In this document: piece after piece, positions 1-12,700 of the stretch
Layout: every line of letters starts with the position of its first letter
Numbering within the stretch: the first letter of the stretch is position 1
Assembly (NCBI RefSeq): GCF_036711975.1
Contig: NC_091971.1
Coordinates: 6,579,501-6,643,500 of the forward strand
Length of the DNA: 64,000 bases
Direction of reading: 5' to 3'
Origin: Onthophagus taurus
Taxonomy: Eukaryota; Arthropoda; Insecta; Coleoptera; Scarabaeidae
The notes under the pieces: model-generated
What the model saw: the letters and a program-made list of their open reading frames with translations, nothing else
What the model was told of the DNA's origin: nothing
Database searches by the model: none
Program-made: the position numbers and the translations under genes

Positions 1-705
1 AACCATGGATACCATCTAGGGATGCTGTATTTTATTCTCGCCCTCTCTGTCCCGGCACGTTTCCGTCCCTCTCTGTAATTTATTTTGCGTATCCATCTTC
101 TTTACGCCTGTCCCAGTGGCGTACCGTTGCCTATCGCTCTCCCTGTCTAGCGGCGTCCCACCTCCCCTTTTCTCCCGAACCCTATTCCACCCTACACCCG
201 CGAAGGCCCTTTCGTTGGGGCTTCTATCCCCTTACGGCTCTACCCCCGCCCTCGTTGATCTATAATTCATTTTTGGGCGCTCTCTCCTCCGCTATATTAT
301 GAATAGATGCGGATATTAATTTTTTAATTAACTCAATTAGTCAACGTTCAACCAGCCGACGTTGGTTTGTTACCAATTTTTCTAAGACTAACTTTAAAGT
401 TTTTTCTTCTTGATAAGATTTACTGGCACTCACAAACTATTAAAGCTTTATTACTTTTTATTACATTAAAGCAATTTTTATTAACACAAGCTCTTACATA
501 ATCCAATCTGTATATGTTGTATACAGTGTAATCATATTCCTCTACAATGTTTTACAAATACGCAGCAACTGATGAGGATTAAAATCGAACGATAAACGTT
601 ATTGATACATTGACTATTATAATTAGAAAAGCTTTTATTGTAAATTAAGATAGGTATACATAAAGCACCTAAAAACATGTAGGCAAAAAACCCATAAAAC
701 ATTAA
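1..705. other. Left edge: pyrimidine-rich segment, then AT-rich 3' flank of dynein copy A
   Basis: Bases 1-300 are much richer in C and T than anything else in the window. They contain no long open frame and end abruptly in AT-rich DNA near 300. This could be the end of a repeat element or of something outside the window; I cannot name it. Bases 300-705 are AT-rich, with no gene seen, and contain the 3' flank of dynein copy A, whose stop is at 706-708 on the minus strand. Confidence 0.4.
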
Positions 706-3700
706 TTATTGTGATAAAGCGCATAACATCGCCACTCCTCTTAAAATCCAATGTTCAGGGTCCTTTATTGTAGGTATCGTCATCGCAATAACAAAATTAG
801 TTGAGTGACCTGTGGTAGATAAAACTCCTTTTCGTTCACTAGTTTTATAAAGAGGGCAAATATAAGTGTGTCGTTGAATCAAATCACTACGTTTTATTGG
901 TTTTAACCAGATCTATAAAAATTATCTAAATCATTAGGGCCTTGTTAAGTAGAAATTAATCTTTACATAAGGTATAGTACTAAAGAGAACTTTTGGAAGT
1001 GACTCATCTAAACTCATAGATTTCATGTTCCATCTAGCGCCGTCCACGAATAAACCATAAACGTAAACTCCGTCATCGGGAGCTTTACTAAAAGTAGTTG
1101 CTTTCAACATTTCGTAATCAAACGATAATAAATCAATAGGTATTTTATATTTTCTTGCATAGTTTTGTTGGGCACCGGTTAAGAAAGCTTGAGTGAAATA
1201 AAATCCCGATAACCAAAACGTTACTGGGGCTCCATTCTCAAACCATAACTACAAATAATTCTTTTTTGTAAAAACGAATTTTATTGAGAATAAAAGAAAT
1301 ACTTGTAGAAATGATAATCTTTGAAGGAAATCATTTATATAACTTCCCAGTGGTTTCAATGAAGGGTAAGAAGCACCAGCCCACATTTTTGGAATTCGAC
1401 CCGTTAACATACTTGTTAAGACTTCTTCTAACGAAGAATTCATTACAATCACACCTATTATAATTAAAATTAATTAATGAAAAATTGATGAGATAATGAT
1501 TAGAATGGATTAAAACCTTTTATCGCCTTCCTAATGTTCATTAAGCTGCTTCGTATCACACTGAGGAGTTTATTGTATCTTCCCATTTCTTGCACCAAAA
1601 CAGTGTTCATACTTTGATTGTAAGAGGTGGGATATTTTTCCATTACATCAACAATGTCGAAATTTTTGGGAAGTTTATTGAGAATATCCGCTGCTATATC
1701 ATTTACTGTATCATCAGAAGATTTTCCTTCACCACCACCGCTAGCAGCATCCTATATCAAAGATAACAAGAGTTTATACAAAAAGATAATTTATTTCCTC
1801 AAAGTTAATTAAAATTGTTTTTCTTACCCTTGCCGCTATGAGTTGCTTTTATAAATTGTAAAATTTTCTAATTAAAATAATCGATTGAATTAAAACTAGA
1901 ACACTAGACCTGGAACTAGACAGTTTCTAGTTCTTAGTCTACTGTTAGCTGACTTAATAAATTAATTTACTTACTACCAATTCCCACACATCCTGGCAAG
2001 AGATTGTAAAGAAATATATAATCAATCAAATCAAATTTATTTATTCATACTTACCGTGCGATCCTTATAAGCAACACGATTCAAAATGAAAATATTAAAT
2101 AGATTACCCCTATAACAATATAGAAATGTAACAAACCTGTGTAACAAGAACAGTCGAAAATAATAAGTTTGTTTCTTGCTGTTCTTTCATTATATCAGCA
2201 TTTTCGTTCATCCCAAATACTCCGGGAGGAGTAATTATCGGTAGAGATTTCGTGTAATTTATATAAGTCTCGTATTCCGTTGAAGCCGGGCAATAATACA
2301 CACCTAAAAAGCATGTCATCATAAAAACACTCCATGCTAAGAAGATGCTATTAAATCATACCTGTAGGGTCAAATGAATAATGCTCCTTTTCAACTAACC
2401 CCTTGCAATAAAATTGATTTAAAATGGTTCGTAAACACCTTCTATCCCAATCATCGGTTACTCGCCCACCATAATTACATTCACCGGTTAAATATCTAAT
2501 AGCATCATACTGGACGTCATCGTATTCATCTAAAAACATCTGCAGTTGCATGACGCTTATTCGCAAATCGGTTTCGTTGAATTCATATTGAATATTCCAT
2601 CCCAACGGTCCAAATTTGCGACGTTCTTGTATCGAAGCGTGGAAAAAGCAAAGGCCGTAAAGTAACTTCTTGAAAATTAAATCTTGTTTGCAAGCATTAA
2701 ACCATTCCATGTTTGAAATTGGATCGCTTAAATACGATCTCACTATATTCGCTCGTAGACCTTTAGGGGGTTCGTTCGTCATTTTTACGCCGTTTTGAAG
2801 TACTAATACCGGAAAGTGTTCAGCTGGGTAAGAAGTTAACCATAATCGGAAATCGGGGTGAGTTGTTTCCATGGTAAAATTTTCACATATTTTTTCTAGC
2901 ATAGGCATAAAGCTTTTCGCGAGGTGACAATTTTGTAAAACCACCCAAGTTCCGTTCTTAACACCTTCATCAATTAATCTGACGGCAATCGGTCCTTGAC
3001 CTTGTCCTAATGACAACGAAAATAATCTTGAAGATCCGAATCCTTGATCGTCGGCAAATTTTAATAAAACTGCAGTAGGATCCGCCCCAGGTGTTAAAAC
3101 AAAAATTAAAGGAACAGTACAATAGGAATCGGCGTAAGATGATGGTAAATCAAAAGGGGGAGGCTCAATATATGGTTTTCCCATATGCTCTAAAATAATA
3201 TTTGTATTAAATACAAATAACAAAAAATAAATAAAATTACTTTCTACGAAATCTTGTACCCCAGGAACCACTTTATCTGGACGTATTACTCTTAATAAAA
3301 GCAACTTTTCAAGATCGCTGATTTTAGAGTAATTACCAGGAAGAGTGGCGTGATGTGGTTCTGGTGAATCAAAAACAGCTCTCCAAGCGTTCAAATTTGC
3401 GGTAAAATGTTGTCGAATTCCTCTTCATAAAAAATTTAAAATGAAATCATTTATATCTTTTACTGAGCTAAAACTAGAAGTAACGCTAAGACCTAGAGTT
3501 AGAAACATTCGGGTTTAGCCGTGCATCTGAAAACTTTTAAAGTTGACCCATTTTCCGGCAAAACTAAACGTGATTAGACTGTTTCTAATCTTAGTTCTAG
3601 CGTTAGTTCTAAGTTTAGTTCAATTAACACCGACCATGAAAGTCTCCGTACTGATACTTACTTTAAAGCTGGAAAATCATCAGCTCGACACAACTCGTCC

Positions 3701-6700
3701 CATGATTTTTGAACCAACCAATCAGAAGGATTTTGATAGGGGTTATCTAATCCAACACCACCAGTTAGAAAGAACATCCATTCAGCAGTATTTAGTTGTC
3801 CTCTACTTTTCATTAAATTTACCGCCAGCAATAACGAAAATAATAATTTATCTTTTTCAAATAAACTTCGACAAATATTGACGTACAAAGAATAAGTAAA
3901 ATAGGTTTGTAAATCTTTTAATCGTACTTGTACGTCATCGACCCGTTCGGTATTATCTATCGCTCCTTTGAAGAGATTCATATACCAGCCTAAGGAGTAT
4001 TGATACATGGGGTCGATATTAGCCAAATCTACGATGGTGAAAAATAAAACTGCTGCGTGTACCGCTATGGGTCTATATTCCATTCTAGCTTTATCGATGG
4101 ATTTTTCAGTTACTTCCGCCACGGCTTGTTTGGCGGCGATTTCGTTCGATAAAACTTTCGATGAGCTTAAAATTTGAATTCCAGTTTCATCTTCTAAAAT
4201 ATTTCCTTCGGATGAACTTAAAACCCACAAAATCTTATCTTCGATTTCTTTCAACATCCTTTTATTTTCTGCACCTTGTAAAATAAGTTGATTTTTTTCA
4301 GCTTCTAAATCGGGACGTTCCTTGGCAACAGCTATCCCCAAAAGTTGATCTTCCAACCCAACAGTGGTTATCATAAAATTCACCAATGTTACCTTTACTG
4401 CTACTTCCGGTAAATAATGGGGATTTCTTAACTTTGTTGTGATATATAATTTAAAGGCGTTGTTATATTCAACCACTGAATCCCCAAGTTTTAAACACAT
4501 TGCACCACCTTGTTTAAAAACTTGTTGGGCTAATACAGGTTCTAAAATTGCATCTAATTCTTCGCCAATATTTTCTAATAAAACCTAAAAATGCTATTTT
4601 TAATAAAAATAATTGTAATTAAAAAAACGATTTTACGGGTTGCCCAAATTGAATCGCATTCTCTAAAACTCTCACATAATCCGACTGATTTAAACGAATC
4701 ATAGCTAAATTATTTTGTTTTTCCATGTTTTTTACCCATTTATTTGCTTGACCTTGCGGATCGATCATTAATGGATATCTTCTAGCGTTTCTAAATCGCA
4801 AAAAAAAAATTAAATAAGTGATATACAAAAATTAAAAACAATACGTTATTATAATTCCATTATCAATGCTAAAGTTGTCACTGGGTAAACCAAAAATATT
4901 CCATTGTCTTATTACAACCGGTTCGCCGAGAATGGCGGTTAATTGAAAATCGGCGGCGCAAACAATTTTATACGCTGTAAGTGCTTTGACCCATTCGTCG
5001 ATCTGAACCTGCCTATATTGCAAGGTAAAAGCACCTAAATAAGCGACAACACCAGAACTAAGCAGCACATCTCCTATTAAGTTACAAAAATTTAATCATA
5101 AAAATTAATAAAATAAAATTAATTTACCTGTTAAAATTGAATATTTTTCAGTTAAAGCTTTAGCGGTGGAAGACCATCTTTGTTTCTCACCTCCTAATCC
5201 GCCAATAAGTTCTTCGGCTCTTTGCAGTTTTGTAGCGCAAAGTTCAGCTTCTGCATTCAATTGCTGAAATTTTGCATTTTCACTATCTAGAACGGCTTCT
5301 AACGCTGCCACCTTTTCCCTTGCCTCTCGTAACAAAGCTCTTTTCGCTTCTAAAGCTACCATAGCTTTATTATAATCAGCTTCAGCCGCTGCTAGAGCCA
5401 ATTTTTTAGGCGCCACGACTTTAGCTACTTTATCATATTTCGAAATGGCAATAACCCATTTGCACAAACCTTCTGCAGCGGCCGAAGCCGATCTTACTTT
5501 GTCCGGATCGAAATTTTCGTCGCATAAAATTCTGTCTGCTAATTTTTTCATTACGGCCACGGGGATATTGTCTTTATCAAAATTAATTAGATTATCAAGG
5601 AATTTAATGTCCCCAAGTACTTTCTTTGATGGCCCCCAATAATCCTCAACCGTTCCGATACCACTTGGAGCAGGAACCTTATCCGGCTTAATATCTTTTA
5701 CGACACAAATAGCTTCCATCACCAATTTTACTCCTTGAGGTGGATTTTTCATTGTTTTTACTATTGTAATATCAGCCGGGGTTAATGTATTTAAAGCTGA
5801 TAAAGCTGCGTTTAATATCGGCATTGCCTCAGCCAAGTCTGCATCACATTCATTTTTAATTGCTTGAGCAGCTTCAGCCTATATATTTTTAAAGTAATAT
5901 TAGATATAAATTGCGTATTAGGGTTAAAGAGGTGCAAAAAGACAGAAATAACCTATGTTAGTCTCGAAATTCAAAACAAGTCAGGAATTAATAAAACCAA
6001 AACAGCACGTAGTAAGTAAAAGTTTGAAATTATAATTGGTGAACTCGAATACATACCATACGCTAAATAAATTACCTGGATATTAGCTGCAGCTTCATCT
6101 TCCATAACCATAGCTTCAACTACCGCTGCATCCGCGGATTCAGCCTCAACATTTTTCATGGTTGCTTGGACTTTAGCTGCTGCTATTACTAATTCGGGTT
6201 GTAAAGCTTCTAAACTTGCTTGCATCACAGCAACTTCAGCCCCAGCTCCTAATAATTTTTGTATTCCAACTTCATATCGTTTTTTGCCTGTTAAAACTTC
6301 CCTACATCGTAAAAAAATTATACTAAACATACATTATTTCTGTTTCGTGACACTTACTTTCTTTTTTTGGTTAAAAACGTTTTGAAAGTGTTAATTAGTT
6401 CTAAATAAGAAGTGGGGGTTACATAATTTTTTCTACCCAATCTATTAAAGAACTCATCTGATAATCTTTGAGTTGATGTATGGATTATTTGGCACATATC
6501 AATGCAAACTGTTCGTTCTTCCGTTGGTAATTCTATTTCGCCCAAAAACCTGGTTGCTACCGCTAATAAAGCGTCTTCAGGCCAAGATTGAAACCAATCT
6601 ATGGTGCAACAATTTACCATAGCCGGGAATTTTCTAATCCTGTTTCTGAATCCATCACCAATTGGGCTCATCGCAAGCACAAGGTGAAGTTGGTCCCTAA

Positions 6701-9700
6701 CGATTTGTACAAACAAATTAAATAACGCCACAGGACTTCCATCGGTTTGTAAAGATTTATCTCTTTGGCGATCAATCTGACGCATTTTCTCGCATAATTC
6801 AACCTTCTCCTCAGCACTGAAAATATTTGGTACTTCACCAGAATTTAATAAATTACTTAGATCCTCCAAAAACGATTCTTCTTTGATCTTTATTAAATCA
6901 ATTAATAATTCAATCAATCAATTAATTAGTATTTAAAAATAATTACTTGGCTATCAGTAAACAAGAACATTCCGTGTTGATCTGATGAACATGCTTTTTT
7001 TAAGATCACTTTCACATCTTCATGCCATTCATACATTCCATATGTTCTGGTAATTTCTACCTGGAATAATTCATATTCAGAAATATGAGCTGATAATCTT
7101 GAGAGTGATTGTCGTCCGGATCCTCCAACACCAACTAAAAGAGCGTGACATCGCGGTTGTTTTACTATTCTGCAGATTTTCGATAAATGCTCGACAGCAA
7201 AACTAAAAATAAAATTAAATGAATTAACTGGGGCTCAAGAAAAATTGGAATATTATTATTACCGAAACAATACAAGGTTCATTGGTTTCTTTGACATGTT
7301 GTTAAATTCTCTCAAATAACCCTCCACTATCGCTGTTAATTGGTCCAAGTTGGTGACTTCCATGTAATGTCTCGAATCGGCTTTAACATTCGCAAAATCA
7401 CAATATAATAAATTTCTAAGTTCTGTTTCTCCAATCTAATATTGAAACAATATATTTACGTTAATTTGGTCAAATGAATTTTAGAATGACAAATTCTTAC
7501 AGTTTTACGTCCAGGTGTGGCAATTCGTTGAAACATAGCATTAAAATTTTCTTCAAATTCTCTCTCAACAACTTCTCTTAATGTCTCAACCAGCCAATTT
7601 CTATCTTCATCATCCACCAATCGATCACTGTAAACCCTTAAAACCTCATGTACCCATAATCTCTTCATAGCCACCACATTCTCTAGGGTTTCTGGTATCG
7701 ATAATAACACTCCTTGTATAACCCTAGAGAAATCTCTTAAATTGAATAGATAATGGGATTTTGCTGGTGTGGGTAACAAATTGGCTCGGCTTAATTTGTA
7801 AACGTCAAGAGTGGCCAACACAATCATATCGATACAAACTTCAAAATCATCTGAAAATCCCCTACTAGTCAAATGCCATGACATGATTTTCGAAAAAATA
7901 TGTTTCATAACGTGATCTTGAAATTCGTCTATACACAAATGGTTAAAATGGCGAGCAAATCTTGGAGTGACATCATTTCTTCCAGCTCCTGGTGGACCCA
8001 TCGCACACATAAATTGAATATCGATTAATTTCATGGGAACTATTTCTTTTAAATTATACCACATCTGGTGATCGAACCACTGACGTAATAATTCGATGGG
8101 TGGCTGTGCCCCGTACGTTTCTTTTAAAGGCATGCTTACATCATCGACAAATATTACGCTTCTTTTACCAACTGGTGGGCCGAAGATTCCTTTTCGCCTT
8201 TTATCTAGTTTACTCATAATAATATCTTGGGTTTGATTGGCAGAAGTTTGTGCTGAGAAGTTAATAAAAAACGGTTTATAAACGGCGGTGTTATTCTTTT
8301 TAAGCAGAAAATCAATCACATATACAGATTTTCCAGTACCAGTTGGACCCACAATCATAACGGCTTTTTGATGTTGAACTAACAAAGTCATGATAGCTAT
8401 GTTTCTGATAGTTTCTATAGTTGAGACAATAATTTGATTAAAAGGAAGATCCTTTGGAATTGGAGGAGCTAGTGCTAATTCATCAGACCAAAGTGTCCAT
8501 TTTCCTTTGCCTTCTTTGGTGTATCTGTAATCAAAAACCGATTCGGCAGGAGGTAATGTGGAAATATACGGTTTTTCTGCTTTCGGAATTTCAAAAATAA
8601 TCCCTAACGCTTGAACAGCTTTCTCGGGAAATTCTCTTTCAAGCAATCCCCTAAACATGATGTCAAACTTAGGTCTGCTATCAACATCTAATGTCGCACC
8701 CAAAGACCAAATGCACGAAAAAAAGAAAACACCTTCCAATTGAGCACGTACATCCAAATCTGACGTTTGTTCCATATACTGATCATCATTAAAATCATCA
8801 AGAAAGCAATCAAACAAATTCATTGCAGACCGCAAGAGATTTGAGTTCGAAGTAGGGGCAATTTCTTTAACACCACCTCTTCTTAAAAGCCATATAAGGG
8901 GGTCGCAGAATCGTTTAAACAAACCCTTCAACATAGTTTTATGAAAATCATCGATTTTTTGTGGTAAAGTGTTGGTCCATGATATTAATAAAGGCTCCCA
9001 CCCCAAAGTAGCCGGTTCCATATAAATCATACCACATCGTGAAACGGTTGCTGGCGAAGCAACCTCTAAATCCATTGGCTCAAATATTAAATTAGTCGTA
9101 GGGGCTAATTGAATGATTTCTCCCGACATCAAACACAACTTTTTATTATCATCTAGCACGGTATTCATATTTTCTATCCAAACTGCATCAACCGGTCCAT
9201 CAAATAAAAGCCATTTTCTATCATCCGTTGTGGACATTGCAAAATCGCGATAACTAACTGCGAGAACACCGTCGGACCATTCGTGGGAAATGGGATCGAA
9301 TTGACCATAAAGTTGACCCATTGTTATTGATTTTGGATTGATAACTGTGTAGATCGCTCTATGCTCGTCCATACCACCCTAAAATATTATGACAACCAAT
9401 AAAAACTTGAAGTGTATTCAATATTTAGCGTTTTAATAAAAAAAATGAAAATTACTCTTTTTTCCACTAAACCCAAAGCATCCGCTAAAACTCTATAACA
9501 AGTTGTTTTACCACCAAATGGATAACCAACAATCATCAAACCATGTCTTACAATAATCATTTCGTATAATTGATGAATTTTTTCTACAAAGAAGGGGGTA
9601 TTTTGGAAGTTACCCGTTTTGCAAGTATCTGCAACTGCAAGATCTAAAATATCGTAATCAGGCTCTGGCAGATGAACCCCAGGGAATAAATCAGAAGTTA

Positions 9701-12700
9701 TGCCCTAAGAAATAAAAATCATAAATATTTCTTCTAATAATTGCAATTAAATAAAAAACCATAAAAAGCGGGACATCGTGATCTAAAAATTTAGCTAAAT
9801 TCACATCAGTGATGGATCTTAAAATCAATATTCCTTCCGTTTCCTCTGGATATCTCAATTTTAACGACCCAGCGGCTCTTAAAACGGATTTAACCGCTCT
9901 CATTCCATAATCATAATGACATTGTGAGGAAAGTTGTTCTGAGCACAATCTATAAGTTGCAACGATCTTAACCGCCATTGGTTTAGCTTGAAGGAATCCG
10001 CATGCGTATAATTCAATTTCTGATATTAAAGCGTAATCAGGAACCATCATAGCTACAGATCTGAATAACGCCTAAAATTTAAAATAATTAAAATACATTC
10101 ACATTTTGATTTAATCTCACTTTAAGATTATCTGGTAATTCTGATCGTCCTGCGTATCCAGGATTCATCGTGATGAAAACGGCGCAAGTGGGGTCCAATT
10201 TTATTTCTGTACCTTCAAATAGCAATTTTTCGGCGCCAGCATTAATCGCCCTTTGAATTGTTAGGATTTGTTGAGCTACCACTGATAAAACTTCCAAATC
10301 AATCCTGTTAAATTCATCAAAACATGACCAAGCTCCACAAGAAGCTAAACCCTTGAAGAATTTTCCTAAAGCAAGATAATCTAAACCATCTGAACAATTA
10401 AAGACAACGCATTGTTTGGCAACTGCTTTAGCTAAATCTTTGGTTGTTTCTGTCTTTCCAGTTCCAGCGGGACCTTCGGGGGCACCCCCCAAATGAAGGT
10501 GTAAAGCACCAAATAGCGTTCGATAACAACGATCGGTTAATGGAGTTACAACTAATCTTGCCACATTTCCTAAGTATTCATATCCATACGGTAATGTTGA
10601 ATTAATCATTTTGGTAAGGAGTTGCTTGTTCTCCCAGTAATATCTTAATTGACACAACCAGTTAAAATCACTAATACTAACCACTTTAAGGCCTATAATT
10701 TCTGTTAGCACATCCCTAGCGTGAACGTCAAGCACGACCAATGCTCCTAATGTAATACGATTTTGTAGGCTGAGTTTTCCTCTAACCAAATCGACTATTT
10801 TCATAATTTGCATGTTACAATGTTTCAGATAATTAGACATCTCTTCTAATGATACAAGTATCGCTTCGTGGACTTCTACGGTCCAATAGTTCATAGCTAT
10901 CGATTGAACTACTTGACCAGGCCAAATTAACACCCACACGTCTCTGTCTTTCGTCGGATAATCTGCTACAGCACCAGCTACAGCTTGGTAAACAGATTTT
11001 TTCATATCTTTTTCAAGGTCTAAAAGCCATTTTTCAACTTGTCCCCTTGCTAAAGAAGTTTGGATCACATCAACTAACGGAACGTATTCTCCTTCACTAG
11101 ATCTCATATGAGTAACATCTAAATCTTCAGTAAAAGTTAGTTTGGCTATACCTTCAAAGCATTTCTTCAAATGAGGTTGTACTCTTGTGGGATCTTTTGT
11201 TTCTGATAAGATCTCCAATAATTCGTCGTTGGAGAGGAAGAAGAATCTCGGAAAATACAATCGCTTCTTTTCTAAGTAATCATTTAACCCTTTTTGGATC
11301 AGGTCTAATAAATTGTTGCTCTTCTTCATCCGTTCCAGAAGTTTATCAATTAAAGTTACCGATAATACTGTTGGTTCAGCGTACACGGTTTTCATCACTT
11401 CTCTCCAAATCTTATCAACTACTGTAAATCTTCGCCCTTCTTCAGGCATTTGCTGTTGAATGTCTGGCGAAGAAAAGATGGGTTCTAAATACATCCAAGT
11501 GGACTGAACTTTTAGCCATTGATCGATGATTTCTTGTAGAAGTTGCAATTTTGCTTCCCATTCTCTGAAATATTTTCAGTTTTAAAGAGAGTTAAAAAAA
11601 TGGTAATTTAATACCCTTACAAAGTCTCTTTTTCAAACGGTTTAATATAAGGTGAACCTTTAATTGTTTGTGTTTTAATGATGTGATCATCGAGTTGTAC
11701 TTGGATTTCATCGACAGATGATATAATATATGTTCCTGTATCCCTAAATTAATAAATGAATTACAAAAAAATACGCCTTCTTTTAAATAAAAATACTTAT
11801 AAACTAAAACACTAAATTCAACTCCATCCCATTCGGCTTTCATTTTCGCCAAATTCTTCTCCAAATTATTTTCTTTAGAAGCAGCTTCGGAAATACTTTC
11901 AAACATACTAATGTAATCATCTAAACCATAGTCAATAATTTTAGCGAGTGTTAAATCGGCATCTGGTTTGATTGGAAATCCAACGATCTCAGAAATTTGT
12001 TCCCAATGTCGTTCTTTCAATCCGGGATTTCCAAGCGTTTGAATTACTGGCATGTGCTCCTTGAAACCTTCAATTTTTTCGCGAACCTTATTAAATCAAT
12101 TGTGTTATTAATTATTATTATTAATAAGAAACTTTTTATACATACAGTTTGGGCTAAATGTTCCGTATCCGGTTTATCACTAAACGTCTTCTCCAATTTA
12201 TAAATATTTCGATAAAGAGTTTGAGTATCAGTGTCAATATCATCAGGTGGGAAGGTACCAACTTTTGAGTTCATCCACTTATCATGTTTTGATATGAATT
12301 CTGTTGCGTTATCGTATAGTTTTTTGAAAGGGGTTAAATTGTCGTGAATTACTTTTCTTTCTGGATATTGTGTGGTTTCATAATTAAAAGCAGTCTCTTC
12401 TTGATTAAATTGATCTATTTTTTCCATAGCAGACACCAATCTATAATAATTTATTAAGAAATAGCAAAAACTATTACTAAATAATTATTACGAACTTTGC
12501 ATCTAGTTGATTAGCTTTTTTGTAGTATTTAGGTAACTCATCGATATCGCCGTTATATTGCAATTCATCGACCATTTTCGCATATATTGCAAGATCATCT
12601 CGGAATTTCTGTATGCGTACGGTAAGAAGTTCCTGAAACTCCACCGTTTTTACTTCTACCATTTCCCGGTGTTCATCCATGATTTTCGGCATTCGAAGAT

